Positions 22,960 through 31,507 of a stretch of 31,518 nucleotides of DNA are shown here, piece by piece. Numbering within the stretch: position 1 is the stretch's first letter; each line of letters begins with the position of its first letter. Source of the DNA: an uncultured Parabacteroides sp. (GTDB taxonomy: Bacteria > Bacteroidota > Bacteroidia > Bacteroidales > Tannerellaceae). Made by a program: the position numbers and the translations under genes. Under the pieces are notes generated by a model. It was not told where the DNA came from, did no database searches, and was given only the letters and a program-made list of their open reading frames with translations. The stretch lies in NCBI GenBank assembly GCA_900541965.1, contig UQLN01000052.1, positions 1-31,518 on the forward strand. Reading direction: 5' to 3'.

Positions 22960-24093
22960 ATGAAGAAAGATTTAATTACCAGATGCTTAGGCAGCATCGG
23001 GGTAGGGATTTTATGCATTATCGCCAGTTCCTGTAAAGAACAACCTGCCATGACGGCAAACAATGAGTACAAAGTACTACAAGTATCAACCGCTAACAAG
23101 TCATTGAGCAGCGCCTATTCCGCAACCATACGCGGACGGCAGGATATCGACATTTACCCGCAGGTATCCGGCTTTATCACCCGGTTGTGCGTAGAAGAAG
23201 GACAGGAAGTAAAAAAAGGACAACTGTTGTTCATTATCGACCAGGTTCCTTATCAGGCAGCCTTACAAACGGCTACAGCCAATGTTGAAGCAGCCCAGGC
23301 CGCCTTGAATACGGCAAAACTTACATTCGACAGCAAAAAAGAACTGCATGCCCAGAATGTTGTTTCCGCTTTCGACTTACAGACAGCCGAAAACTCCTGG
23401 TTGAGTGCCAAAGCCCAACTGGCACAAATGAAAGCACAGGAACTGAATGCCCGCAACAACCTCTCTTACACGGAAGTCAAAAGCCCGTCCAACGGAGTAG
23501 TCGGGACCCTTCCTTATCGTGTAGGTGCATTAGTCAGTGCCAATTTGCCCCAACCGCTTACAACCGTTTCCGACAATTCGGATATGTACGTTTATTTCTC
23601 TATGACGGAAAACCAACTATTAGCTCTTACCCGCCGGTACGGTTCAAAAGCGAAAGCGCTCGCTGAAATGCCCGCAATCGAACTACAGTTAAACGACAAA
23701 TCCAGTTATCCGGAAAAAGGGAAAATAGAAACCATCAGCGGAGTTATCGACCGGAATACCGGAACCGTAAGCCTGCGTGCCGTATTCCCGAATAAAGAGG
23801 GTTTATTATATAGCGGAAGTTCCGGAAATGTAATTATACCGACAGAGCGCGAGAACTGCCTCGTCATCCCGCAAGCTGCCACTTACGAAATCCAGGACAA
23901 AGTATATGCTTTTAAAGTCGTAGATGGAAAAGCAACCTCCACACAAATTAAAGTCACCCGCGTAAACGGAGGCAAAGAGTTTATCGTGGAAGAAGGACTG
24001 GCTCCGGGAGATGTCATTGTAGCAGAAGGAGTAGGCTTGTTGCGTGAAGGCACCCCTATACAGGCTAAACAGACAACCGCATCCAACAACTAA
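22960..24093 (+). CDS. RND efflux periplasmic adaptor (membrane fusion protein)
   Basis: 377 residues; AcrA/MexA-type adaptor linking the inner-membrane pump to the outer-membrane channel. Lipoprotein signal with lipobox ASSC (C25). A beta-barrel/lipoyl start (IDIYPQVSGFITRLCVEEGQEVKKGQLLFIID) precedes a coiled-coil hairpin (about 95-165; alanine/glutamine-rich AALQTATANVEAAQAAL and SWLSAKAQLAQMKAQEL). The second lipoyl half is YTEVKSPSNGVVGTLPYRVGALVS, and a beta-barrel and membrane-proximal domain follow (GTVSLRAVFPNKEGLLYSGSSGNV). First gene of the operon, 21 bp before the pump. The leader from the AraC side is about 250 bp; a weak -7-like GACATTTG is at 22825. Confidence 0.95.
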   Translation: MKKDLITRCLGSIGVGILCIIASSCKEQPAMTANNEYKVLQVSTANKSLSSAYSATIRGRQDIDIYPQVSGFITRLCVEEGQEVKKGQLLFIIDQVPYQAALQTATANVEAAQAALNTAKLTFDSKKELHAQNVVSAFDLQTAENSWLSAKAQLAQMKAQELNARNNLSYTEVKSPSNGVVGTLPYRVGALVSANLPQPLTTVSDNSDMYVYFSMTENQLLALTRRYGSKAKALAEMPAIELQLNDKSSYPEKGKIETISGVIDRNTGTVSLRAVFPNKEGLLYSGSSGNVIIPTERENCLVIPQAATYEIQDKVYAFKVVDGKATSTQIKVTRVNGGKEFIVEEGLAPGDVIVAEGVGLLREGTPIQAKQTTASNN

Positions 24094-24114
24094 CAGACAA
24101 AAGGAAAAGAAATC

Positions 24115-27100
24115 ATGAAACTAAGAACTTTTATAGAGCGTCCCATCCTTTCCGCAGTTATCTCCATCACGATAGTTGTGGCAGGACTTATCGGGCTGTT
24201 CACCCTTCCGGTCGAACAATATCCGGACATCGCCCCTCCCACTATCCAGGTAAGCACGACTTACTTCGGAGCCAGTGCGGAGACCTTGCAGAAAAGTGTT
24301 ATCGCCCCGTTGGAAGAAGCAATCAACGGTGTGGAAAACATGACCTATATGACCTCTACGGCGACCAATGCCGGAACAGTCGATATCACGGTTTACTTCA
24401 AACAGGGAACCGACCCGGATATGGCTGTAAACGTACAGAACCGTGTATCCAAAGCAACCGGACAGTTACCGGCAGAAGTAACGCAGGTGGGTGTGACTAC
24501 CTCCAAACGGCAAACCAGTATCCTGCAAATGTTCTCCCTCCACAGTCCGAACAATACGTACGACGACAATTTCCTTGCCAACTATATCAACATCAACCTG
24601 AAACCTGCGATTCTCCGTATCTCCGGCGTAGGCGACATGATGGTTATGGGAGGCAGCTACAGTATGCGTATCTGGATGAAGCCGGATATTATGGCACAGT
24701 ATAAACTGATACCGTCGGATGTGACATCAGCCCTTGCCGAACAAAACATCGAAGCGGCAACCGGTTCTTTCGGTGAAAACTCGGATGAAACCTACCAGTA
24801 TACAATGAAATATACCGGGCGTTTGATGACCCCCGAAGAATTCGGGGAAATCGTTATCCGCTCCACCGAAGACGGAGAAGTACTGAAACTGAAAGAGATT
24901 GCAGATATAGAATTGGGAAAAGACAGCTACGCCTACAAAGGAGGCATGGATGGCCATAACTCCATCTCCTGTATGATATTCCAGACAGCAGGTTCCAACG
25001 CAACAGAAGTAAACCAAAACATCGACAACCTGCTGGAAGAAGCGAAAAAAGAGTTACCCAAAGACGTGGAAATCGACCAGATGATGAGTTCCAACGACTT
25101 CCTGTTTGCTTCCATCCACGAGGTTGTTAAAACACTCCTCGAAGCCATCCTGCTGGTAATCCTGGTGGTTTATTTCTTCTTGCAGGACTTCCGCTCTACG
25201 ATTATCCCTTCGGTAAGTATTGTTGTTTCGCTAATCGGTACATTCGCATTCATGACTATCGCCGGATTCAGTATCAACCTGATTACCTTATTTGCCTTAG
25301 TCCTTGTAATCGGTACGGTGGTGGACGATGCGATTGTCGTGGTCGAGGCGGTGCAGGCCCGATTCGACGTCGGATACAGGTCATCTTATATGGCAAGTAT
25401 CGATGCGATGAAAGGGCTCTCCTCCGCAATTATCTCTACCTCTTTGGTATTTATGGCGGTGTTTATCCCTGTATCTTTCATGAGTGGGACATCCGGTACT
25501 TTCTATACCCAGTTCGGTCTGACGATGGCGGTTGCCGTAGGTATTTCCACCATCAACGCATTAACACTGAGCCCGGCATTATGTGCACTGATATTAAAAC
25601 CTTATATTAACGAAGACGGTACACAAAAGAATAATTTTGCCGCCCGTTTCCGTAAGGCTTTCAATGCGGCATTCAACTCTATGATTGAGAAATACAAAAC
25701 AGGTGTACTTTTCTTCATCAAACGCAAATGGCTGGTTTGGTCGCTTCTGGCATGTTCCATCGCCGCTCTTGCCGTATTGATGAATACCACCAAGACCGGT
25801 TTGGTTCCGGATGAAGACCAGGGCGTATTATTCGTAAATGTCAGTACCGCAGCCGGAAGTTCCTTAAAGACGACCGATGATATTATGGTACAGATAGAAC
25901 AACGCCTGGAAGGTATTCCACAAGTGAAACACATCCAGAAAGTCAGCGGTTACGGCTTGCTGGCAGGACAGGGTAACTCTTTCGGTATGCTGATTATCAA
26001 ATTGAAACCGTGGGACGAACGTACCAACGAGGAAGACCATGTACAAGCTGTCATCGGACAAGTATACGGCAGGACGGCCGACATCAAAGATGCAAGTATC
26101 TTCGCTATCTCTCCGGGTATGATTCCGGGATATGGTATGGGTAATGCACTGGAACTGCATATGCAGGACAAATCGGATAGCGACATAGGTACATTCTTCA
26201 ACACCACCCAGCAATACCTGGGAGCATTGAACCAGCGTCCTGAAATCTCGATGGCTTATTCAACCTTCGATATCCGTTATCCGCAATGGACAGTCAAAGT
26301 GGATGCAGCCCAATGCAAACGTGCCGGAATCACTCCGAATGCCGTGCTTAGCACACTGTCCGGATATTACGGAGGACAATATGTTTCCGACTTCAATCGC
26401 TTTTCCAAAGTGTATAAAGTAATGATACAGGCAGACCCTCAATACCGTTTGGACGAAACCTCACTGAACAATACGTTTGTACGGATGGCGAATGGCGAAA
26501 TGGCGCCTCTCAGCCAGTTTGTTTCTCTTACACGCAGCTATGGTGCAGAAAGCCTGAGCCGTTTCAATATGTACAACTCTATTGCCGTAAATGCCATGCC
26601 GGCTCCCGGATACAGTACAGGTGATGCAATCAAAGCCGTTAAGGAAACAGCCGAGCAGGCACTTCCCAAAGGATATGGTTACGACTTCGGGGGTATCACC
26701 CGCGAAGAAAACCAACAAAGCAATACGACGCTGATCATCTTTGCCATCTGTATCCTGATGATTTACTTAATCCTGAGTGCGCTTTACGAAAGTTTCTTAA
26801 TCCCGTTTGCCGTAATCCTTTCTGTTCCGTTCGGATTGATGGGTAGTTTCGTGTTCGCCAAATTAATGGGGCTGGAAAACAATATCTATCTGCAAACCGG
26901 GTTGATTATGCTTATCGGGTTGCTGGCTAAGACAGCTATCCTGCTGACTGAATATGCCTCCGAACGCCGTGCCGCAGGAATGAGCCTGACCTCCGCTGCC
27001 TTATCCGCAGCCAAAGCCCGTCTGCGTCCTATCCTGATGACGGCGCTGACCATGGTATTCGGTTTGCTTCCGCTGATGGTGGCAACCGGTGTAGGTGCCA

Positions 27101-27324
27101 ACGGTAACAGTTCATTAGGAACCGGAGCCGTAGGCGGTATGTTAATCGGTACGCTCGCCTTATTGTTTATCGTGCCGACTTTATTCATCGTATTCCAATA
27201 TTTACAGGAAAAAGTTCGTCCGATACAATTCGAACCTACACACGACTGGCAGATACAAGAGGAAGTAGTAACTGAAACCGTCGAGAGACAACAATATCTC
27301 GACAGCAAAAAGAAAGAGGAATAA
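24115..27324 (+). CDS. RND efflux pump inner-membrane transporter (AcrB/MexB type, HAE1)
   Basis: 1069 residues, normal for the family. A proton-driven exporter of hydrophobic drugs, bile-like detergents or dyes, working as a trimer. The N-terminal TM1 begins FIERPILSAVISITIVVAGL, followed by LPVEQYPDIAPPTIQVSTTYFGASAE, diagnostic of HAE1 pumps. The proton-relay aspartates are in TM4 (GTVVDDAIVVVEA; D404, D405), with the matching lysine in TM10 (GLLAKTAILLTEYA; K939). Two large periplasmic loops follow TM1 and TM7. The C-terminal tail is charged and glutamate-rich. Central gene of a three-gene operon, 2 bp from the outer-membrane channel gene. Substrates cannot be deduced; the adjacent AraC gene suggests inducible expression. 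Confidence 0.97.
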   Translation: MKLRTFIERPILSAVISITIVVAGLIGLFTLPVEQYPDIAPPTIQVSTTYFGASAETLQKSVIAPLEEAINGVENMTYMTSTATNAGTVDITVYFKQGTDPDMAVNVQNRVSKATGQLPAEVTQVGVTTSKRQTSILQMFSLHSPNNTYDDNFLANYININLKPAILRISGVGDMMVMGGSYSMRIWMKPDIMAQYKLIPSDVTSALAEQNIEAATGSFGENSDETYQYTMKYTGRLMTPEEFGEIVIRSTEDGEVLKLKEIADIELGKDSYAYKGGMDGHNSISCMIFQTAGSNATEVNQNIDNLLEEAKKELPKDVEIDQMMSSNDFLFASIHEVVKTLLEAILLVILVVYFFLQDFRSTIIPSVSIVVSLIGTFAFMTIAGFSINLITLFALVLVIGTVVDDAIVVVEAVQARFDVGYRSSYMASIDAMKGLSSAIISTSLVFMAVFIPVSFMSGTSGTFYTQFGLTMAVAVGISTINALTLSPALCALILKPYINEDGTQKNNFAARFRKAFNAAFNSMIEKYKTGVLFFIKRKWLVWSLLACSIAALAVLMNTTKTGLVPDEDQGVLFVNVSTAAGSSLKTTDDIMVQIEQRLEGIPQVKHIQKVSGYGLLAGQGNSFGMLIIKLKPWDERTNEEDHVQAVIGQVYGRTADIKDASIFAISPGMIPGYGMGNALELHMQDKSDSDIGTFFNTTQQYLGALNQRPEISMAYSTFDIRYPQWTVKVDAAQCKRAGITPNAVLSTLSGYYGGQYVSDFNRFSKVYKVMIQADPQYRLDETSLNNTFVRMANGEMAPLSQFVSLTRSYGAESLSRFNMYNSIAVNAMPAPGYSTGDAIKAVKETAEQALPKGYGYDFGGITREENQQSNTTLIIFAICILMIYLILSALYESFLIPFAVILSVPFGLMGSFVFAKLMGLENNIYLQTGLIMLIGLLAKTAILLTEYASERRAAGMSLTSAALSAAKARLRPILMTALTMVFGLLPLMVATGVGANGNSSLGTGAVGGMLIGTLALLFIVPTLFIVFQYLQEKVRPIQFEPTHDWQIQEEVVTETVERQQYLDSKKKEE

Positions 27325-27326
27325 AT

Positions 27327-28703
27327 ATGAACTATAAAAATACATTTTTACTGACCGTCGCAGCCTTCTTACTGAGTGGCTGCGGCATCTACACCTCCTA
27401 TAAGCCGGCAACGGATGTCCCGGATAACTTATACAGGGAGGAAGTAGCGGAAACCGATACTTCCGGCATCGGAGCACTTGCCTGGCAGGAACTCTTTACC
27501 GACCCGCAATTGCAAGCGCTGATAGAGGAAGGATTGGAAAATAATACAGACTTACGCACCGCCCATCTACGGGTACAGGAAGCCGAGGCTGTTTTAATGA
27601 CCTCGCGCCTGGCTTATCTCCCGGCATTGTCCCTCACTCCGCAGGGGACAATCAGCAGTTTTGATGGAAGCAAAGCATCCAAAAGCTACCAGTTGCCGGT
27701 TTCCGCCAGTTGGGAAATCGATATATTCGGCAAACTGACCAATGCGAAACGCAGTGCGAAAGCCGCTCTCGAAGAAACAAAATCCTATAGGCAGGCCGTC
27801 CGGACACAACTAATTTCCACAATAGCCAATACCTACTATACACTTTTATTACTCGATAAACAACTTGCCATTAGTGAACGGACGGCTGCCCTTTGGCAAG
27901 AAAACGTACGAGCCATGTACGCAATGAAAAAAGCAGGCTTAAGCAACGAAGCTGCCGTATCTCAGGCTGAGGCCAATTGCCTTTCCGTAGAAGCCTCCCT
28001 CCTGACGCTTCGCCAACAAATCAACGAAGCGGAAAACAGCCTTTCCACGGTACTCGGCAAAACACCTCAGGCTATCGAACGGGGTACGCTCGATAACCAG
28101 GCTTTTCCTCAGACATTAACAACAGGAATACCTTTGGATTTATTGAAAAACCGTCCGGATGTACAACAGGCGGAATACGCGCTTGCACAAGCCTTTTACG
28201 GGGTAAACAAGGCACGCAGTTCTTTCTATCCCAACATCACCCTGAGCGGTTCTGTAGGATGGACGAACAGCGGCGGCGGCATCATTTCGAACCCGGGGGC
28301 CTTATTGCTACAGGCTATCGGCTCATTGACACAACCATTATTTAATAAGGGTGCGAATATCGCCAACCTGAAAATAGCCAAGGCACAGCAGGAAGAAGCG
28401 ACTCTTGCTTTTCATCAAAGTTTGCTGAATGCGGGAAGCGAAGTAAACAATGCACTGAAACAATGGCAAACGGCACGTGCACGCATCACGCTGGGCGAGA
28501 AACAAGTCGCATCCCTGCAAACTGCAGTAAAAAGTACGCAATTGCTAATGGACCACGGCACTACTACCTATCTGGAAGTATTGACAGCCCAACAATCTTT
28601 GCTACAAGCCCGGTTAAGCCTGGAAGCTGACCGTTTTGATGAAATACAAGGTGTTATCAGTTTATATCATGCCGTAGGGGGTGGCGCTACCGAAGATACC
28701 TGA
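27327..28703 (+). CDS. RND efflux outer-membrane channel lipoprotein (TolC/OprM/NodT family)
   Basis: 458 residues. Lipobox LSGC (C19) gives an outer-membrane-anchored lipoprotein, as in OprM. Two OEP repeats are visible, each with an alpha-helical barrel section and beta strands. The first runs about 60-240 (ALIEEGLENNTDLRTAHLRVQEAEA, LPVSASWEIDIFGKLTNAKRSA). The second runs about 265-450 (LLKNRPDVQQAEYALAQAFYGVNKARSSFYPNITLSGSVGW, QPLFNKGANIANLKIAKAQQEEA, DHGTTTYLEVLTAQQSLLQARLSLEADRFDEI). It forms the exit duct for the pump encoded immediately upstream and completes the tripartite system. Last gene of the operon; a 12-bp inverted repeat lies 50 bp after its stop. Confidence 0.95.
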   Translation: MNYKNTFLLTVAAFLLSGCGIYTSYKPATDVPDNLYREEVAETDTSGIGALAWQELFTDPQLQALIEEGLENNTDLRTAHLRVQEAEAVLMTSRLAYLPALSLTPQGTISSFDGSKASKSYQLPVSASWEIDIFGKLTNAKRSAKAALEETKSYRQAVRTQLISTIANTYYTLLLLDKQLAISERTAALWQENVRAMYAMKKAGLSNEAAVSQAEANCLSVEASLLTLRQQINEAENSLSTVLGKTPQAIERGTLDNQAFPQTLTTGIPLDLLKNRPDVQQAEYALAQAFYGVNKARSSFYPNITLSGSVGWTNSGGGIISNPGALLLQAIGSLTQPLFNKGANIANLKIAKAQQEEATLAFHQSLLNAGSEVNNALKQWQTARARITLGEKQVASLQTAVKSTQLLMDHGTTTYLEVLTAQQSLLQARLSLEADRFDEIQGVISLYHAVGGGATEDT

Positions 28704-28753
28704 ATCGGTTCCGTCAGGCAGTGTCCGCGCTAGCCAGGTGAACTTCCCAAGAC

Positions 28754-28815
28754 AGAATACAGTGCCATAAAACAGCTTCGCTCATATACGGAAGCAGGAA
28801 AAAGCACTGTATTCT
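28754..28815. repeat. Palindromic element related to the 42-bp repeats at 31298-31507
   Basis: AGAATACAGTGC (28754-28765) and GCACTGTATTCT (28804-28815) form a perfect 12-bp stem. Inner GCTTC/GAAGC arms pair again. The ACAGTGC and CTTCGCTC words recur in the array at the right end of the window. It may also end the efflux operon transcript, though no T run follows. Confidence 0.65.
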
Positions 28816-29061
28816 CCCTCCATTTCGAAAAGTAATCCTATAGAAATAAACGAAAGCAAAAGAGCTGTCACACTTTTAGACAATCCTTTCCTAACTCTAT
28901 TATGCAGTGATGTTTTTATTCTTGTGTGCCATACCCATCCTGTGCGTAATAATAAAAACAATTATTCTTCCTGTAGAAATTGCAAAGCCTTATTTCTTAT
29001 TCTTGAAAATCAAGAAACTTAATTCTATGAAAGCGGTTTTTTAATGGATAAATATTTTCCA

Positions 29062-29313
29062 TAGTTCTGCATGAACTAATCTCCTACTTGTTAATTCATG
29101 CGGCAAAGGTATATTATATTTTTAATACATAAACAATTTAACTGTTTTATTTACTTTATATTTTATGTTTTACACCATGCATTAACCAGTATTACGATAT
29201 ATGTAAGCTATTTATTTATACCGAAGTATAAAATATTACATTCCCATTTTAACACCTACATATACTAATATTCAGCAAAATAGGATTGTTTAATAAAAGT
29301 TCATGCAGAACTA
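29062..29313. promoter_or_regulatory. Candidate invertible (phase-variable) promoter segment
   Basis: Left repeat 29062-29077 (TAGTTCTGCATGAACT) and right repeat 29298-29313 (AGTTCATGCAGAACTA) are perfect 16-bp inverted copies, and each is itself an AGTTC-N5-GAACT palindrome. They enclose 220 bp of AT-rich DNA whose only TAnnTTTG match is on the minus strand at 29111-29104, near the left end and pointing left. Inversion would place that promoter at about 29264-29271 pointing right into the lipoprotein gene (start 29556). As assembled, the switch would be OFF. The recombinase is not in the window. Confidence 0.65.
29104..29136 (-). promoter_or_regulatory. Promoter inside the candidate invertible segment
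   Basis: Minus-strand TACCTTTG at 29111-29104 fits the -7 consensus. TTG at 29136-29134 lies 22 bp upstream, slightly longer than the ideal spacing. Orientation is away from the downstream lipoprotein gene. Confidence 0.55.
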
Positions 29314-29555
29314 AGTCGTTTTGATAATTCATATTTACTAAAGGGATTTCATAAATATTGCCATAACAAACTAAAGAAATTAAAGGATATTTAATAGCAA
29401 ACTCTATACTGCACAATAGTTTTTATGCCAAATGGAAAAGCCATGCCATATCCTGATTAAAGAGGTGCTATTTATATCTCTACACAATGAATAATTAAAA
29501 ACGCAATTGCATTATGCATATTATAATTTATCAACCTATAAACTATTTTAAAATC

Positions 29556-31235
29556 ATGAAAAAATTAATTTCATTGGTATTGCTTATGATGGTAATCGTC
29601 GTAGGCTGTAAGAAAGATGACCCGGTCATCTCAGAGTACATCGTAACGTTCAACACACAGGGAGGCGGTAATATCGACGCCTTGAAAGTTGTGGAAGGAC
29701 AAAAAATAAAAAAACCGGAAGACCCCACAAAAGAGAATTATATCTTCTCCGGTTGGTACAAGGATGCCGAACATACAGCGGCATGGGATTTCGACAAGGA
29801 TGTGGTAAACGGAGATATCACCCTGTATGCCCGCTGGTCCGAGATTGCTGAGACGGTATACACCGTAACCTTCGATATGGACGGAGGCAATGAAATAGAA
29901 CCTGTCTCAGTCAAAGCCGATGAGACGGTTACCGAACCTGCCAATCCTGTAAAGATTGGCTATAAGTTCGGCGGTTGGTATTCCGATACGGAAAAGCAGA
30001 GCGAATATGATTTTAACACTCCGGTAACAGATAATATCACCATTTATGCCAAGTGGGAAAAAATGGAATTCGCTTTAGTGGACTTCGATGATACGGGACT
30101 TGAAGCCCAAGAGGTAACATGGGATGCCGGTACAAAAACATTGGATATTACCAAAGCAACAGGAAGTGTAACCCTTGCTTTCAATGTTACGGGAGCATCA
30201 GAAGTAACCAACAACCCGACACATAAATATGATACATATGCGCTATCGATTGGCGGCACAGAGCAACTGAAAGAAATTGCGAAAGTCGTTGGAACTGTTG
30301 ATAGTAAAATAAAAATGGAAGTAAAGATTCCAAACCAGAGCCCGAAAGTTCCCTTGGATATCGAAGTAATTATAGCTGATGCCGGCGACCCGAATGCAAA
30401 AGATGTAATAACCATCAAGAGCCGCCCTGATTATGCTGGTACAGGCATTCAGCCGGTACTGATGAAAACAATGGACAATAAGCTTGTCTTCTGGGCTCCG
30501 GTGAATGTCGGTGCGACTGAAATACCGACAATCGTCCCTCGAGTTAATCCTGAACCAGGTGGCACAAATGTGATTACCAAGTCCTGCGGTCTGTTATTCC
30601 AGTGGGGGCGTAAATACGGATTTGAGAATACGAATAATACGACAGACACTGATGCCGAAGCTTTTGATGGAAAAACGGATCCATTAGGATTCCCGACCGG
30701 TAAAGGGGCTCTCAAAGAAATGCATAAATGGGATGGTAAGTTTATCCTTCGTTCTGAGTCTTCCCCTAATACTCAATATAACTGGTTACTTTTTAATGAA
30801 GGTAGCGACAATCCTGATATGGATGGAATGATTGATGACGAATGGTATCATAAGTTGTGGAATGAAGGAACAGAGGATTCTCCTGTTAAAACAGACTACG
30901 ATCCTTGTCCTGATGGTTGGCGTGTTCCGACCGATGCAGAATGGGAGGCTATCGGTGTCGATAATAGATCTGTACCTAAAGACTGGGATGATACCAATCA
31001 TTTATGGACTATTGCCGGTGCAGAAAGCGACCAGAAACTTATTTTGCCTGCTGCGGGTAGACGTTTTAACGATTCCGGCACTACCTACCTGCAGGGTTAT
31101 GGTTGCTTCTACTGGTCGTCGGTTCCGTCAACCAATGTGCACGCTCAATACGTGGGCTCCGAGGGTCATGATTGGAATGGAAGGCTCAAAGGCAGCCGTG
31201 CCATGGGGCACTCCGTGCGTTGCATCCAAGAATAA
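29556..31235 (+). CDS. Surface lipoprotein with two InlB-type repeats and C-terminal FISUMP domain
   Basis: 559 residues from the ATG at 29556 (MKKLISLVLLMMVIVVGC; lipobox VVGC, C18). The open frame extends to 29514 but the signal peptide fixes the start. Residues about 28-95 and 101-168 are two Listeria-Bacteroides (InlB B-type) repeats, each with a YxVTF start, GG, a (S/G)GWY core and a closing LYARW or IYAKW. A beta-rich region (about 170-300) follows, then a FISUMP domain (about 301-559; CGLLFQWGRKYGF, DPCPDGWRVPT, CFYWSS, RCIQE). The FISUMP domain matches that of the gene at 1-2072. Probably displayed at the cell surface; binding partner unknown. The candidate invertible promoter upstream suggests ON/OFF expression. 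Confidence 0.9.
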   Translation: MKKLISLVLLMMVIVVGCKKDDPVISEYIVTFNTQGGGNIDALKVVEGQKIKKPEDPTKENYIFSGWYKDAEHTAAWDFDKDVVNGDITLYARWSEIAETVYTVTFDMDGGNEIEPVSVKADETVTEPANPVKIGYKFGGWYSDTEKQSEYDFNTPVTDNITIYAKWEKMEFALVDFDDTGLEAQEVTWDAGTKTLDITKATGSVTLAFNVTGASEVTNNPTHKYDTYALSIGGTEQLKEIAKVVGTVDSKIKMEVKIPNQSPKVPLDIEVIIADAGDPNAKDVITIKSRPDYAGTGIQPVLMKTMDNKLVFWAPVNVGATEIPTIVPRVNPEPGGTNVITKSCGLLFQWGRKYGFENTNNTTDTDAEAFDGKTDPLGFPTGKGALKEMHKWDGKFILRSESSPNTQYNWLLFNEGSDNPDMDGMIDDEWYHKLWNEGTEDSPVKTDYDPCPDGWRVPTDAEWEAIGVDNRSVPKDWDDTNHLWTIAGAESDQKLILPAAGRRFNDSGTTYLQGYGCFYWSSVPSTNVHAQYVGSEGHDWNGRLKGSRAMGHSVRCIQE

Positions 31236-31297
31236 AAAAGGTCGACGAATTAGCTAAGGCAGATCTGCGATTGCCGACCGCATTCGATTGATAGCAG

Positions 31298-31507
31298 AAA
31301 ACAGCACCACATCCCCATTCCGTTTGCGAGCGAAAACAGGATACAGCACTGCTTGATACCTCCGCTTGCCAGCGAAACCATAAAACAGTGCTGCAAAACC
31401 GCTTCGCTCGCAAACGGAGGCACCAAACAGCACTGCATCCTGCTTTCGCTCACAAACGAAGCCATCAAACAGTGCTGTATCCTGCTTTCGCTCGCAAGCG
31501 GAACTAT
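31298..31507. repeat. Array of five 42-bp tandem repeats
   Basis: Units start at 31298, 31340, 31382, 31424 and 31466, each exactly 42 bp and each beginning with an (A/C/G)(A/T)ACAG(C/T)(A/G)C word. The last three are closest to one another (ACAGTGCTG then CTTCGCTCGCAAACGGA). The core is quasi-palindromic, so the first two units also match the later ones in reverse (CCGTTTGCGAGCGAA at 31319 against TTCGCTCGCAAACGG in unit 3). It is more GC-rich than the surrounding intergenic DNA. The minus-strand frame stays open across it with a 14-residue Cys-rich period. The array starts 63 bp after the lipoprotein stop and ends 11 bp before the window edge. Confidence 0.8.

Larger units (their letters stand above)
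28704..29513. other. Gene-free AT-rich region with palindromic element and candidate inverton
   Basis: About 800 bp without a supportable gene. It holds a palindromic element at 28754-28815, then strongly AT-rich DNA containing two inverted repeats and a promoter (29062-29313), and a further 240 bp of AT-rich leader before the lipoprotein gene. In the stretch 29314-29555 I find no plus-strand TAnnTTTG. Confidence 0.7.

Noticed and set aside
29315..29323. Plus-strand promoter just right of the inverted repeat (TCGTTTTG)
   Set aside because: It differs from TAnnTTTG at the key A and has no TTG at the -33 position.
31186..31468. Minus-strand Cys-rich ORFs with 14-residue repeats as real genes
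   Set aside because: They run across the 42-bp DNA repeat whose length is a multiple of three, so an open periodic frame is expected by chance. There is no good ATG, promoter or known domain, and the frame leaves the window.
31298..31507. CRISPR array
   Set aside because: Units are contiguous and degenerate with no unique spacers of even length, and no cas genes are present.
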